DNA of 64,000 nt, taken from contig NZ_FUXC01000008.1 in the NCBI RefSeq assembly GCF_900167025.1, positions 22,356-86,355 on the forward strand, in the 5' to 3' direction. The DNA comes from Treponema berlinense (GTDB lineage: Bacteria; Spirochaetota; Spirochaetia; Treponematales; Treponemataceae). The notes beneath the pieces were generated by a model. That model was not told the DNA's origin. It was given only the letters and a program-made list of their open reading frames with translations, and ran no database searches. Each line of letters starts with the position of its first letter. The first letter of the stretch is position 1. A program made the translations under genes and the position numbers. Positions 43,306 through 51,865 of this stretch are shown piece by piece.

Positions 43306-43851
43306 ATGGATGTAAATCTCGAAAAAGAAATGGGACTTGTAGAGGCGGTCCTGTTTTTGGACAGCGAGCCTCTTACGGTTGAGTCGATTGCAAGAATTGC
43401 CGAGCTTTCGGAAGATGTTATTGAACAGTGCCTTGACGGATTGAAGGAAAAATATTCTCAGGAAAGTTCTGGTGTTGAGCTTTCAAAAATTACAGGCGGC
43501 TGGACGCTTACTCCAAAAAAAGAATTTTGGGAAGTTCTAAAAGAACGGTATGGAAATAAAAATGCAGGAAGATTGAGCCGTTCAGCAATGGAAGTTCTTT
43601 CGATTATTGCCTATAAACAGCCGATTACGCGTGCGGAAATTGAAGCAATCCGTGGAGTTCCGCCGGATAATATGATTCGTATCCTTCAGGAGAGGCAGCT
43701 TGTAAAGGAAGTTGGCAGAAAAGATGCTCCTGGAAGACCGTGTCAGTTTGGAACTACAAAAGAATTCTTGAAATTTTTTAATCTCAATTCAATTGCAGAA
43801 CTTCCTGCTCTTGACGAGAAAGAATCAGAGAGGTTCGAACTTGCAAGATAA
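43306..43851 (+). CDS. scpB: segregation and condensation protein B
   Basis: This 181-residue protein dimerises and binds ScpA in the Smc complex. Two winged-helix domains are seen. The signature RLSRSAMEVLSIIAYKQPITRAEIEAIRGV (in parts: AMEVLSIIAYKQPITRAEI, about 98-116) and GRKDAPGRPCQFGTTKEFL near 145-163 are typical. It overlaps the rluB start by 11 bp. The scpA-scpB-rluB order is conserved in many bacteria. Confidence 0.96.
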   Translation: MDVNLEKEMGLVEAVLFLDSEPLTVESIARIAELSEDVIEQCLDGLKEKYSQESSGVELSKITGGWTLTPKKEFWEVLKERYGNKNAGRLSRSAMEVLSIIAYKQPITRAEIEAIRGVPPDNMIRILQERQLVKEVGRKDAPGRPCQFGTTKEFLKFFNLNSIAELPALDEKESERFELAR

Positions 43852-44593
43852 TTCTCAAGAAAAAAAACAAATTCGGCTTCAGGCATTTCTTGCACATTGC
43901 GGACTTGCAAGCCGGCGTGCCTGCGAAAATATAATTACGGACGGACGCGTGAGCGTAAACGGAAAAATAGTCAATGAATTAGGGACAAAGGTTTCAGAAA
44001 ATGATGTTGTCTGCGTTGACGGAAAACAGATTTCCCTTGAAAAAAGAAAAATTTACGTTTTATTGAATAAACCTGCTGGCTACGTATGTACTCAAAACGA
44101 CGAGAAAGACAGACCGGTGGCTGTAGATATTCTGAAAGAAAAATATTCTGAGAGACTGTACAATGTCGGCCGTCTTGATATGTTCAGCCGCGGAGCCATA
44201 ATTTTTACAAATGATGGAGATTTTGCCGCAAAGTTGAGCCATCCTTCCAGTGAAATCGAAAAAGAATATCTTGTAGAAACCAGTTATCCTCTGCCGGAAG
44301 GTCTTGAAAATCGCTTTACGCGCGGAATCCGTGTTGAGGGAATCTTTTACAGGGCAAAAAGCGCGCAGGTTGTAAATTCTCACAAGATGAAGGTTGTCCT
44401 TGTCGAGGGTAAAAACCGTGAAATTCGCCGTGTATTTAGCGATGCGGGAGCTGCAATACGAAGCCTTCAGCGTGTCAGAATTGGAAATGTAAAACTTGAA
44501 AATTTGGAAGAGGGAAAATTCCGGGAGCTTTCTGAAAAGGAAGTAAAAGAACTTTTGTCTCTTTGCAAAAATAATATTGGGAGCGGAATATGA
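43841..44593 (+). CDS. rluB: RluB/RsuA-family pseudouridine synthase
   Basis: This roughly 250-residue enzyme isomerises uridine to pseudouridine in rRNA, probably U2605 of 23S rRNA by analogy. An S4 RNA-binding domain is at about 9-70 (FLAHCGLASRRACENII). The catalytic Asp lies in NVGRLDMFSRGAIIFTNDGD (about 107-126). The C-terminal GKNREIRRVF is also typical. I choose the TTG at 43841, 6 nt after GAGAGG; the longer ORF to 43793 lies inside scpB. Its end overlaps cmk-rpsA by 4 bp (ATGA). Confidence 0.92.
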   Translation: MQDNSQEKKQIRLQAFLAHCGLASRRACENIITDGRVSVNGKIVNELGTKVSENDVVCVDGKQISLEKRKIYVLLNKPAGYVCTQNDEKDRPVAVDILKEKYSERLYNVGRLDMFSRGAIIFTNDGDFAAKLSHPSSEIEKEYLVETSYPLPEGLENRFTRGIRVEGIFYRAKSAQVVNSHKMKVVLVEGKNREIRRVFSDAGAAIRSLQRVRIGNVKLENLEEGKFRELSEKEVKELLSLCKNNIGSGI

Positions 44594-46938
44594 TAATCGC
44601 AATGGACGGACCTGCTGGAACAGGAAAATCTACAATTGCATCGTTGATTGCAAAAAAATTAAAAATTACATATCTGAACAGCGGAAGTTTTTATCGGGCG
44701 CTTACAATGGCTCTTAATTCTTCTGATATCGATATTTCAGATTCTGAAAAGGTGCTTGAATTCTGCAAAAAACAGAAGCTTGAATATAAAAATTCACGAC
44801 TTGTGCTTAATGGAGTCGATGTTGAAGACCATCTTCACGATGATGCGGTTAGCGAAAAAGTTGCGCAAGTGTCTTCGATTGTGCCTGTCCGCCATCTTGT
44901 AAACGAAAAAATGCAGGAAATAACAAAGTCTCTTGATATTGTCTGTGAAGGACGCGATATGACGACAGTTGTTTTTCCAGACGCTCAGTACAAGTTCTAT
45001 CTTGACGCCTCGGTAGATGTTCAGGCTCAGCGCCGTTTCGACCAGGGCGTTTCTAATATGACGCTCGAAGAAGTAAAGGCGGCAATTATAAAACGCGATG
45101 AAATTGACAGGAATAAAGCTGAGGGAGCTTTAAAACGTGCTCCTGATGCCTTCTACATTGATACATCAAACTTGACTATAGAACAGGTTTGTGCGATAAT
45201 CTTAAGTAAAATTCAAAACAAAGGGTTTACTATGGAACAGATGGAAGTGGAAAAGGAAGAGACAAAAAACTCTATCCAGACACAATTAGAGGAGTCTCTC
45301 AAGAGCTTTATGCCTCTTGAAGATGGTCAGCTTGTTGACGGTACTGTAATTGCAGTTACGGATGAACTTGTATTTATCGATATTGGTGCTAAATCGGAAG
45401 GAAAAATTCCTGTACAGGAATTTGCAGGAAAACTGCCAAAACCTGGCGATGTAGTTTCTTGCGTGCTTGTAAAGCTTAACGGACGCAATGGTCCGGAAGT
45501 TTCTTTCACAAAAGCACAGTCAAAACAGTTGTGGAAAGATCTCCGCAAGGCTGCTGATGAAAAAACTCCAATTGAAGGAACAATTGAAAAAGAAGTAAAA
45601 GGCGGTTTTGAAGTAAACCTCGGTGGCGATATTCGTGCATTCTTGCCAATCAGTCAGTCTGATTCTTCAAAAGTTGAAGAACCGAAAAAACTTATTGGAA
45701 CAGTTTCAAAATTCTATATTGAAAGACTTTATTCGGATAACAAGGCAAATGTTGTTGTAAACCGCAGAAAGTATCTTGAAGAAATTATCAACAAGGCTCG
45801 CGATGATTTCTTTGCAAATACTCAGGTTGGCGACACTGTAAAAGGAACTGTAAAATCATTTACAAGTTTCGGTGCTTTTATCGATCTTGGCGGTTTCGAC
45901 GGTCTTCTTCATATCAATGATATGAGCTGGGGACATGTAACTCGTCCAAAGGATTTCGTAAAAAAAGGACAGGAAATTGAGCTTAAAGTAATTGCTCTTA
46001 ATCCGGAAGACAAGAGAATCAACCTTTCTCTCAAACATTTTACTGAAGATCCTTGGGTTCATTTTGAAGATAAATATCATGTAAATGATGTTGTTGAAGG
46101 AACAGTCACAAAACTCACAGACTTTGGCGCTTTCATTGCTCTTGAAGAGGGAATTGAAGGTCTTGCTCACATTTCTGAATTCAGCTGGACAAAGAAAGTA
46201 AACAAGGCTTCTGATATGGTTCAGATTGGCGACAAAGTAAAATGTATGGTTCTTGGCTATGATATTCAGGCTGGACGCGTTTCTCTCGGTTTGAAACAGG
46301 TTACACCAAATCCTTGGGATACAATTTCTGAAAAATATGCAGTTGATTCTGTAGTTCACGGAAAAGTTGTAAAAATCACAAATGCAGGCGCATTTATTCA
46401 GCTTGAAGAAGGCATCGACGGATTCCTCCATTCAGAAGATATTTCTTGGACAAAGAAGGTTAAGCATCCTGGCAGCGAATTTGCAGTTGATCAGGAACTT
46501 GATGTAAAAATTCTTGATGTAAATCCTGAACAGCACCGTATTACAGTTGGTTTGAAACAGCTTACTGATAATCCTTGGGTGGCATTTGCAGACAAATACC
46601 ATGTAGGTTCAACTCTTGAAGGCGAAATTACATCAATTACTGATTTTGGTGTGTTTGTAAGAGCTCCAGAGGGAATCGAAGGTCTTGTAAACAAGGCTAA
46701 CCTCAGCGACGACAAAGATGTTCCTTTTGAAGAGGCTGTTGAAAAATACAAGGTAGGCGACAAAGTTAACGTTTACGTTGTAGACATCAATGTTGAAAGA
46801 GAGAAAGTTGCTTTTTCTGTAAAAGATTTCAAAAAAGCTCAGGCTCGTAAAGAAATCAATCAGTATATTTCTTCTGAAGACAATGTTGGCGGTGCTTACA
46901 CACTCGGCGACATGCTTAACGATCAGAAAAACAATTAG
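44590..46938 (+). CDS. cmk-rpsA: cytidylate kinase fused to 30S ribosomal protein S1
   Basis: This is one continuous 782-residue frame. Residues 1-210 are cytidylate kinase, which phosphorylates CMP/dCMP: P-loop GPAGTGKST (7-15), NSGSFYRAL, CEGRDMTTVVFPDA. From Met215 on it is ribosomal protein S1 with six S1 domains, e.g. GTVKSFTSFGAFIDLGGFDG and GTVTKLTDFGAFIALEEGIEG. In many bacteria the two are neighbouring genes; in treponemes the fusion is known to me from annotation. An internal promoter (45172-45200) and an AAAGGG site 6 nt before the ATG at 45232 suggest that separate S1 is also made, which the cell would need in ribosome-like amounts. Confidence 0.93.
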   Translation: MIIAMDGPAGTGKSTIASLIAKKLKITYLNSGSFYRALTMALNSSDIDISDSEKVLEFCKKQKLEYKNSRLVLNGVDVEDHLHDDAVSEKVAQVSSIVPVRHLVNEKMQEITKSLDIVCEGRDMTTVVFPDAQYKFYLDASVDVQAQRRFDQGVSNMTLEEVKAAIIKRDEIDRNKAEGALKRAPDAFYIDTSNLTIEQVCAIILSKIQNKGFTMEQMEVEKEETKNSIQTQLEESLKSFMPLEDGQLVDGTVIAVTDELVFIDIGAKSEGKIPVQEFAGKLPKPGDVVSCVLVKLNGRNGPEVSFTKAQSKQLWKDLRKAADEKTPIEGTIEKEVKGGFEVNLGGDIRAFLPISQSDSSKVEEPKKLIGTVSKFYIERLYSDNKANVVVNRRKYLEEIINKARDDFFANTQVGDTVKGTVKSFTSFGAFIDLGGFDGLLHINDMSWGHVTRPKDFVKKGQEIELKVIALNPEDKRINLSLKHFTEDPWVHFEDKYHVNDVVEGTVTKLTDFGAFIALEEGIEGLAHISEFSWTKKVNKASDMVQIGDKVKCMVLGYDIQAGRVSLGLKQVTPNPWDTISEKYAVDSVVHGKVVKITNAGAFIQLEEGIDGFLHSEDISWTKKVKHPGSEFAVDQELDVKILDVNPEQHRITVGLKQLTDNPWVAFADKYHVGSTLEGEITSITDFGVFVRAPEGIEGLVNKANLSDDKDVPFEEAVEKYKVGDKVNVYVVDINVEREKVAFSVKDFKKAQARKEINQYISSEDNVGGAYTLGDMLNDQKNN
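45172..45200 (+). promoter_or_regulatory. internal promoter for stand-alone S1
   Basis: TTGACT (45172-45177), a 17-bp spacer and an extended -10 TGC-GATAAT (45195-45200). About 25 nt later AAAGGG (45220-45225) lies 6 nt before the in-frame ATG at 45232 that begins the S1 part. Confidence 0.6.
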
Positions 46939-46947
46939 TTGATTTCG

Positions 46948-48504
46948 ATGGGTGAACTTACTTCTCTTACTCTTGAAAAACTTAAAACACTCATCGAAAT
47001 AAACGGCAGAATAAATTCAAATTATTCAGATGTAAAGGCATTGCTGGTTTATATTCTTGAATCAGCAATGCGTTTGGTCGAATGTGAATCTTCTTCACTT
47101 CTGCTTGTAAACAAAGAAGACGGAACTCTTCGCTTTGTTGTTGCCCTTGGACCGAAAGGTGCCGAGGCAAAGAATATAATTGTTGAAAAAAACAGTATTG
47201 CCGGTTGGGTTGTTGAAAATAATAAGCATGTAATCGTCAATAATGTGGGGCTTGATCCTCGCTTTTCAGATACGGTTCAAAACAAGACTGGTTATGTAAC
47301 AAAGACGATGATTGCAATTCCAATGCGCGTAAAAGGACAATGCATTGGTGTTATAGAGCTTATAAACAAGTCTGGTTCACGGGGATTTTGCAATTCTGAT
47401 TTGGAAATTTTAAATCTTCTGGCAAGCCAGGCAGGAATTGCGTATTTGAACGCAGATTCTTACCGGTCGGCAAAAGATAATTTTTCTGTATTGCAGAATA
47501 ACATCGTTAGTGGAAGTGATTATCATCCTTTTGTTGCAAAAAGTCCTGTTGTCCTGGATTTGCTTCATGTAATCGATGAGGTTGCGAAGGCGAATACAAC
47601 AATTCTTATAACAGGCGAAAGCGGTGTCGGAAAAGAGCTTTTCGCGGAACAGATTCATTTGCGGTCAAACAGGGTCGGAAAGCCCTTTTTGCGCGTAAAT
47701 TGTGCGGCTTTGTCATCTGCGCTTTTGGAAAGTGAATTATTCGGCCATGTAAAAGGTGCTTTTACAGATGCTGTTTCTGACAGAAAGGGAAGGTTTGAGG
47801 CGGCAGAAGGCGGAACTTTATTTCTTGATGAAATTGGTGAATTGCCTTTGGAATTGCAGTCAAAACTTCTAAGGGTTTTGCAGAATCACACTTTTGAAAG
47901 AGTTGGTTCTAATGAAACGATTTCTGTCGATGTCAGGATCATTGCTGCGACAAACCGTAATCTTGAAAAAATGGTAAGCGAAGGTTCATTCCGTAGCGAT
48001 TTGTATTACAGGCTGAATGTAATGCCTTTAAATGTTCCTCCTTTGAGGGAACGGAAGGAAGATGTTCTTCCGCTTGCAAAATTCTTTTTGGCAGAATTTG
48101 CAAACGAAACAAAAAAGAATTTCGAGTCTTTTTCGGCAGCCGCAGAGAAAGCTCTTTTGGAATATTATTGGCCTGGAAATATTCGGGAATTGGAAAATTC
48201 GATAGAAAGGGCCTGTGTTTTGGGTAAGCCTCCGCTTATTCAGACTGAAGATTTAAGAATCAATTCAAATGCTTCCAGTGTTCAAAAAAATAAAACGCAG
48301 GATAGTTTTGAAGAGATTGCTGATGAAATTGCGAATCCAGCTGATGGTGACAGAACCTTAAAAACAGCTTTAAATAAATTTAAAACCGCCTATATTAAGA
48401 AAATCCTTGATTCTACATCTTGGAATCAGACTGAGGCGGGAAAAATTTTGGGAATCCAGCGGACTTATGTTTCACGATTGCTGAATGAACTTAAAATCCG
48501 TTGA
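46948..48504 (+). CDS. sigma-54-dependent transcriptional activator with GAF domain
   Basis: This roughly 518-residue activator of NifA type has a GAF sensor domain (about 17-165, ESAMRLVECESSSLLLVNKE), an AAA+ domain (about 190-420) with Walker A ITGESGVGKELF and ELFGHVKGAFTDA, and a Fis-type HTH (about 475-515, NQTEAGKILGIQRTYVSRLL). The sigma-54 contact loop, normally GAFTGA, reads GAFTDA here. Activators with this loop change often have altered sigma-54 coupling. The ATG at 46948 has no good ribosome binding site; a TTG at 46939 lies just after the rpsA stop. Targets are unknown. Confidence 0.92.
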   Translation: MGELTSLTLEKLKTLIEINGRINSNYSDVKALLVYILESAMRLVECESSSLLLVNKEDGTLRFVVALGPKGAEAKNIIVEKNSIAGWVVENNKHVIVNNVGLDPRFSDTVQNKTGYVTKTMIAIPMRVKGQCIGVIELINKSGSRGFCNSDLEILNLLASQAGIAYLNADSYRSAKDNFSVLQNNIVSGSDYHPFVAKSPVVLDLLHVIDEVAKANTTILITGESGVGKELFAEQIHLRSNRVGKPFLRVNCAALSSALLESELFGHVKGAFTDAVSDRKGRFEAAEGGTLFLDEIGELPLELQSKLLRVLQNHTFERVGSNETISVDVRIIAATNRNLEKMVSEGSFRSDLYYRLNVMPLNVPPLRERKEDVLPLAKFFLAEFANETKKNFESFSAAAEKALLEYYWPGNIRELENSIERACVLGKPPLIQTEDLRINSNASSVQKNKTQDSFEEIADEIANPADGDRTLKTALNKFKTAYIKKILDSTSWNQTEAGKILGIQRTYVSRLLNELKIR

Positions 48505-48533
48505 ATATAAATAAAAAATTTGGAGATAAAAAT

Positions 48534-49199
48534 ATGTCTAATGAAGAAGAAAAAACGTCTGTTCTTGGAAAATTCCTTGAAAAAAATATAAAAGTTATCG
48601 GCGGTTTGATTGCCGTTTTAATCGTGTTTGTTATTGTTGCAGTAGTCGGATCTTCAATAAAAACAAAGGCTGCTGAGAAGGGACTTTCTCAGGTTGATGC
48701 GATTGAATACACTTTCAAAAAAGATGCGGATGATATTTCTGCGGAAGATTTTAAGGCTAAACAGGATGCCGCTCTTTCTGAACTTGAAGCGCTTGCTTCG
48801 AAAGGTGGAATTGTCGGTGTAAGGGCAAATATGCTTAAGGCTGAGATTCTTTTTGAACAGAAAAATTACAATGCAAGCCGCAGTGCCTGGTTAAAGGCTG
48901 CTGATGCAAAAAAATCGGCCTATACAGCTCCTCTTTGTTATTACAATGCGGCAATTTGTTCTGAAAACTTGAATGATTTGGAAGGCGCTGTTTCTGGTTA
49001 CGAAAAGGCTATTTCTTCAAAAGATTTTTATCTTATCGACCATGCATATTTTAGTCTCGGTCGCGTAAACGAAGCAAAAGGTGATTTGGAAAAAGCTGTT
49101 GCGGCTTATGAAAAAATTGAAGCGATTCATTCTGGTTCAAGATGGGCAAATCTTGCAAAAGACAGGATTATTGCAATCAATTCAACAAAAGCAGAATAA
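48534..49199 (+). CDS. single-pass membrane protein with TPR repeats (YfgM-like)
   Basis: This 221-residue protein has one membrane helix at about residues 20-42 (VIGGLIAVLIVFVIVAVVG) after a short cytoplasmic start and a TPR region outside (about 85-215, GAVSGYEKAISSKDFYLIDHAYFSLGRVNEAKG in part). The layout matches the YfgM/ancillary SecYEG family, which helps periplasmic chaperone work, but the similarity is at layout level only. The ATG at 48534 follows GGAG by 8 nt; the ORF start at 48501 lacks a site. It follows the sigma-54 activator by 29 bp. Confidence 0.75.
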   Translation: MSNEEEKTSVLGKFLEKNIKVIGGLIAVLIVFVIVAVVGSSIKTKAAEKGLSQVDAIEYTFKKDADDISAEDFKAKQDAALSELEALASKGGIVGVRANMLKAEILFEQKNYNASRSAWLKAADAKKSAYTAPLCYYNAAICSENLNDLEGAVSGYEKAISSKDFYLIDHAYFSLGRVNEAKGDLEKAVAAYEKIEAIHSGSRWANLAKDRIIAINSTKAE

Positions 49200-49235
49200 T
49201 TTGTAACCTGATAAAGGTAAAATAGTTTTTTTATT

Positions 49236-50144
49236 ATGAAAAGTTTCCCTATGGCGAGTAAAATATTTATTACGTGTATTCTTGCCCTTGCGGAAACTTT
49301 TTTTGTTTCCTGCGGACTTGAAGATGTAATAACAGTAAATGCCCCGACATCTTTAATCAATAGCCCGCTTTATAGTGGCGATGATTATTTGAAATGGTAC
49401 GCTTCTTTTAGGGTGAATGAAACTGACCAGCCCGATTCTTTTTCTGGAACTGAAATTTATTATAAAATTTACAATAATTCCAGTGATTTAATCTCCCAGC
49501 GAAATTCAATTCTCTCGGTAAACACGAGCAGTAATTCGACAGCCGCAGCCACAAGAATGATCGATACTTATCAATATCAGGTTTTGGGCGCGCATTCTTT
49601 TAAGACCGGAAAAACTGTTTCTCAGTCGGTTTTTGTTCCTGCGGATATTCTAAAAAACAGTTTAAATGTCGCTTTTAGGGTAAAAACTTATACAGGAAAT
49701 GAAAATTACGGAGCTAATGGCGAAGATGTTTCTGATTTTGAGCAATTTCGTGCCTGTATAAAGTTTTCTGGCCGTTTAAGGGCTTTTGTCAATGGTTCTA
49801 CAGTTTTTGTTGGTTATGATTCTTCTGAAGGCTGGAAATATTTTTCTGGAACTTCGGGTGGTTCTGGAACCGCAGTTGCGTATAATGATATAGATTTTAT
49901 CGTTCCTGCAAGAAATAATGGAAAGTCATTTGATTTTTTTGACGAGCAGGATACAGATTCAGACGAGAATGTAGAGCCGTCGGAAAGCGATGGTGACTAT
50001 AAGCATAATGATTCGGCTTCTGCGAGCGATACTTATTATGTCCAGTTTTTTGCGGTTGGTGTTGCATTTGATGGCAGTTCACTTTCAAACGCTTATAGCC
50101 TTGTCCTAGATCTTGGTTCTGTTCCGATAATAAAAAATAAATAG
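49236..50144 (+). CDS. lipoprotein of unknown function
   Basis: This 302-residue protein has a hydrophobic signal (about 8-24, IFITCILALAETFFVSC) ending in the lipobox FVSC, so the mature lipoprotein starts at Cys26. The mature part is Ser/Asn/Thr-rich and beta-type with YYKIYNNSSDLISQ and an acidic stretch near the end (EQDTDSDENVEPSESDGD). It carries no known domain I recognise. A second gene does not follow; a tRNA begins 124 bp downstream. Confidence 0.72.
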   Translation: MKSFPMASKIFITCILALAETFFVSCGLEDVITVNAPTSLINSPLYSGDDYLKWYASFRVNETDQPDSFSGTEIYYKIYNNSSDLISQRNSILSVNTSSNSTAAATRMIDTYQYQVLGAHSFKTGKTVSQSVFVPADILKNSLNVAFRVKTYTGNENYGANGEDVSDFEQFRACIKFSGRLRAFVNGSTVFVGYDSSEGWKYFSGTSGGSGTAVAYNDIDFIVPARNNGKSFDFFDEQDTDSDENVEPSESDGDYKHNDSASASDTYYVQFFAVGVAFDGSSLSNAYSLVLDLGSVPIIKNK

Positions 50145-50228
50145 CAATTACTGGAAGTGTTTTTCTGGGGCAAAAAACAAAAATTGCCAAAAATTGCTAT
50201 AAATTTAAAAAATACAGCAAATTGAGTG

Positions 50229-50257
50229 TTGCAAAAAAAATACAATTTTGATAAAGT
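50229..50257 (+). promoter_or_regulatory. tRNA-Arg promoter
   Basis: TTGCAA (50229-50234), 17 bp and TAAAGT (50252-50257), 10 bp before the tRNA. Confidence 0.5.
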
Positions 50258-50267
50258 AAATAAATAC

Positions 50268-50342
50268 GAGATTGTAGCTCAGTTGGATTAGAGCATCTGC
50301 CTTCTAAGCAGAGGGTCGCGTGTTCGAATCACGCCAGTCTCA
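50268..50342 (+). tRNA. tRNA-Arg (anticodon TCT)
   Basis: The acceptor GAGATTG pairs with CAGTCTC. The D arm is GCTCAGTTGGATTAGAGC, the anticodon loop CTTCTAA gives TCT, and the T arm is GCGTGTTCGAATCACGC. CCA is not encoded. Confidence 0.97.
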
Positions 50343-50392
50343 AAAAGCGTGTAATTCGTTGAGTAGAACGGGATTGCGCGCTTTTTTTTTAT
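50343..50392 (+). terminator. terminator after tRNA-Arg
   Basis: AAAGCG and CGCGCTTT with an imperfect inner stem (AATTCGTT against AACGGGATT), followed by nine T. Confidence 0.6.
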
Positions 50393-51411
50393 TTATTTTC
50401 TTCAGTCTCTTTTATTTTTAAGTGCTTCCAGTATGCTTCGTCTTCCTGTCCGATTCTCCAAAAACTCAGGGCTTTTATTTCATTTTCTGCATACATTTTT
50501 GTCCTGACAAAAAGGGAAGTTTCATCGTCATAAAAAACCGTGATATTCAGTTTTTTTGTAATTGTAAAACTTGGAACTCCATATTCATCGCGTCTGTGGT
50601 TTTTTACCTTGTTTTCTTCCATTATTTTTTGCAGCGTCGGGTAGATGTATGCTTTTCCGCCGAGAGTATCATCTCTCCAGGCTCTTCCGTAAAACGAAAG
50701 TCCCATTACAAGTTTTTCCGGAGGAATTTGACTTTTTGCATAGTCTGAAATCTTTTTGCACCAGTCAGTGCTTGCTATCGGACCTGGTTTGCTTGTGGCC
50801 CAGTGCTCATCGTAGGCCATTATGATGATTTTATCCGCAACCTTTGCAAGTTTTTCATAATTATAGGCATCTTTTGAAAGAGTCCTTATTCTCGCAGGAA
50901 TTGCAATAGAAAGTGTTTTTTCGCCAAGTTTTGATTTTAAAATTTTCAAAAATTCAATAAAATTTTCATCATCTTCAGGACTTACAAGTTCCCAGTCAAC
51001 CTGAAGCCCGTCATAAGTCTTGCTTGCTTCTATTAAATCGTCAATAATTTTGTTTCTGAGCGGAAGTTCTGGTAAAAGCAAAAGGTGGGTTTGCGAGCGC
51101 GAGTCGCAGCTTGTTACGAGATGAACTTTTGCCGGACAGTCAGAAAAATATTTTTCCTTAGGAGGGGGCGCCGGCACCTCGCTAAATGCCGAAATTGCTT
51201 CTGTAAAATAGCCGATGTCGGTAAGAGGAAGGTCTGGAGTGTATGAATCTTCTCTTTTATAAAAAACATAGCCCCAAAGTTCTTCAAATTCGACTGTCTC
51301 GTCTTCAGAAAAATCTTTCTTAAAATCCCCATTTTTTGCCTTTGGTACCGAAGAGCATGAAAACAGCAGAAACAGAAAGAAAAAAATGTTTAATTTAAAA
51401 AAAATCTTCAT
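50389..51411 (-). CDS. GH18-family glycoside hydrolase, lipoprotein
   Basis: This roughly 340-residue protein probably hydrolyses beta-1,4-linked N-acetylglucosamine polymers (chitin or peptidoglycan-type). The GH18 catalytic motif is YDGLQVDWE with the acid Glu (mature numbering near 130). MAYDEHWATSKPGPIAS and MGLSFYGRAW are the two typical later strands, as in YaaH/chitinase-like enzymes. The start is the Met at 51411, whose signal (FFFLFLLFSCSS) ends in a lipobox Cys. The longer ORF to 51600 is not supported. A weak promoter (TTGGAT, 18 bp, TATCCT at 51418-51423) ends 6 nt before the ATG. Confidence 0.85.
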   Translation of the reverse strand: MKIFFKLNIFFFLFLLFSCSSVPKAKNGDFKKDFSEDETVEFEELWGYVFYKREDSYTPDLPLTDIGYFTEAISAFSEVPAPPPKEKYFSDCPAKVHLVTSCDSRSQTHLLLLPELPLRNKIIDDLIEASKTYDGLQVDWELVSPEDDENFIEFLKILKSKLGEKTLSIAIPARIRTLSKDAYNYEKLAKVADKIIIMAYDEHWATSKPGPIASTDWCKKISDYAKSQIPPEKLVMGLSFYGRAWRDDTLGGKAYIYPTLQKIMEENKVKNHRRDEYGVPSFTITKKLNITVFYDDETSLFVRTKMYAENEIKALSFWRIGQEDEAYWKHLKIKETEENK

Positions 51412-51423
51412 ATACACAGGATA

Positions 51424-51662
51424 ACAGAAAAATTTCAAAAAATCCAAAAAATCTTCTTTTTGAATTCGGGTGGCTTTTTGCCTTGCAAAAACCGAGCTTT
51501 TCAGGGCTGCGGTTTTCACCTCCGGTATTTTTGCATAGCAAAAACACACGCTTCGCGTCCCTTTCAATCTCTGCCACAAAAAAATGCCGCAAAAAAACAT
51601 ATTTTTGTTACTCTATGCTGACTTAGAATCTATTTCTTGTTATAATCCGCTTAAAAATATTT
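51424..51662. other. intergenic region between the GH18 gene and the repeat
   Basis: No gene is recognised. The stretch 51470-51600 is GC-richer, with CGCTTCGCG and short stem-forming pieces, like the patches at 10860-10990, 27340-27405 and 36112-36235. Confidence 0.35.
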
Positions 51663-51865
51663 CAGTTTGCTCAAGCGTTGCTTTCACAAACTGTGATTCT
51701 CGCCATCCGTGGCTCGCCGCTAACGCGGTGCTTATTATGGAGGCATGATAAAAATTACATTCCTGTAATTTTTATCATTACAGTTTGTTCAAGCGTTGCT
51801 TTCACAAACTGTGATTCTCGCCATCCGTGGCTCGCCGCTAACGCGGTGCTTATTATGGAGGAAAT
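51663..51865 (+). repeat. tandem copy of a structured element upstream of the ldhA-like gene
   Basis: A segment of about 96 bp starting CAGTTTG occurs at 51663-51758 and again from 51781, 118 bp later, with only a few differences. Each copy holds three possible stem-loops: CAGTTTG...CAAACTG, GCCA-TCCG-TGGC and CCGC-TAAC-GCGG. Each ends in GGAGG close to an ATGATAAAAATT. In the second copy this is the ribosome binding site and start of the dehydrogenase gene. In the first copy the same start-like sequence becomes the left arm of a hairpin. Confidence 0.85.
51745..51778 (+). repeat. perfect 15-bp hairpin between the two repeat copies
   Basis: The arm ATGATAAAAATTACA (51745-51759), loop TTCC and its exact complement (51764-51778). 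There is no T-run after it. Confidence 0.7.
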
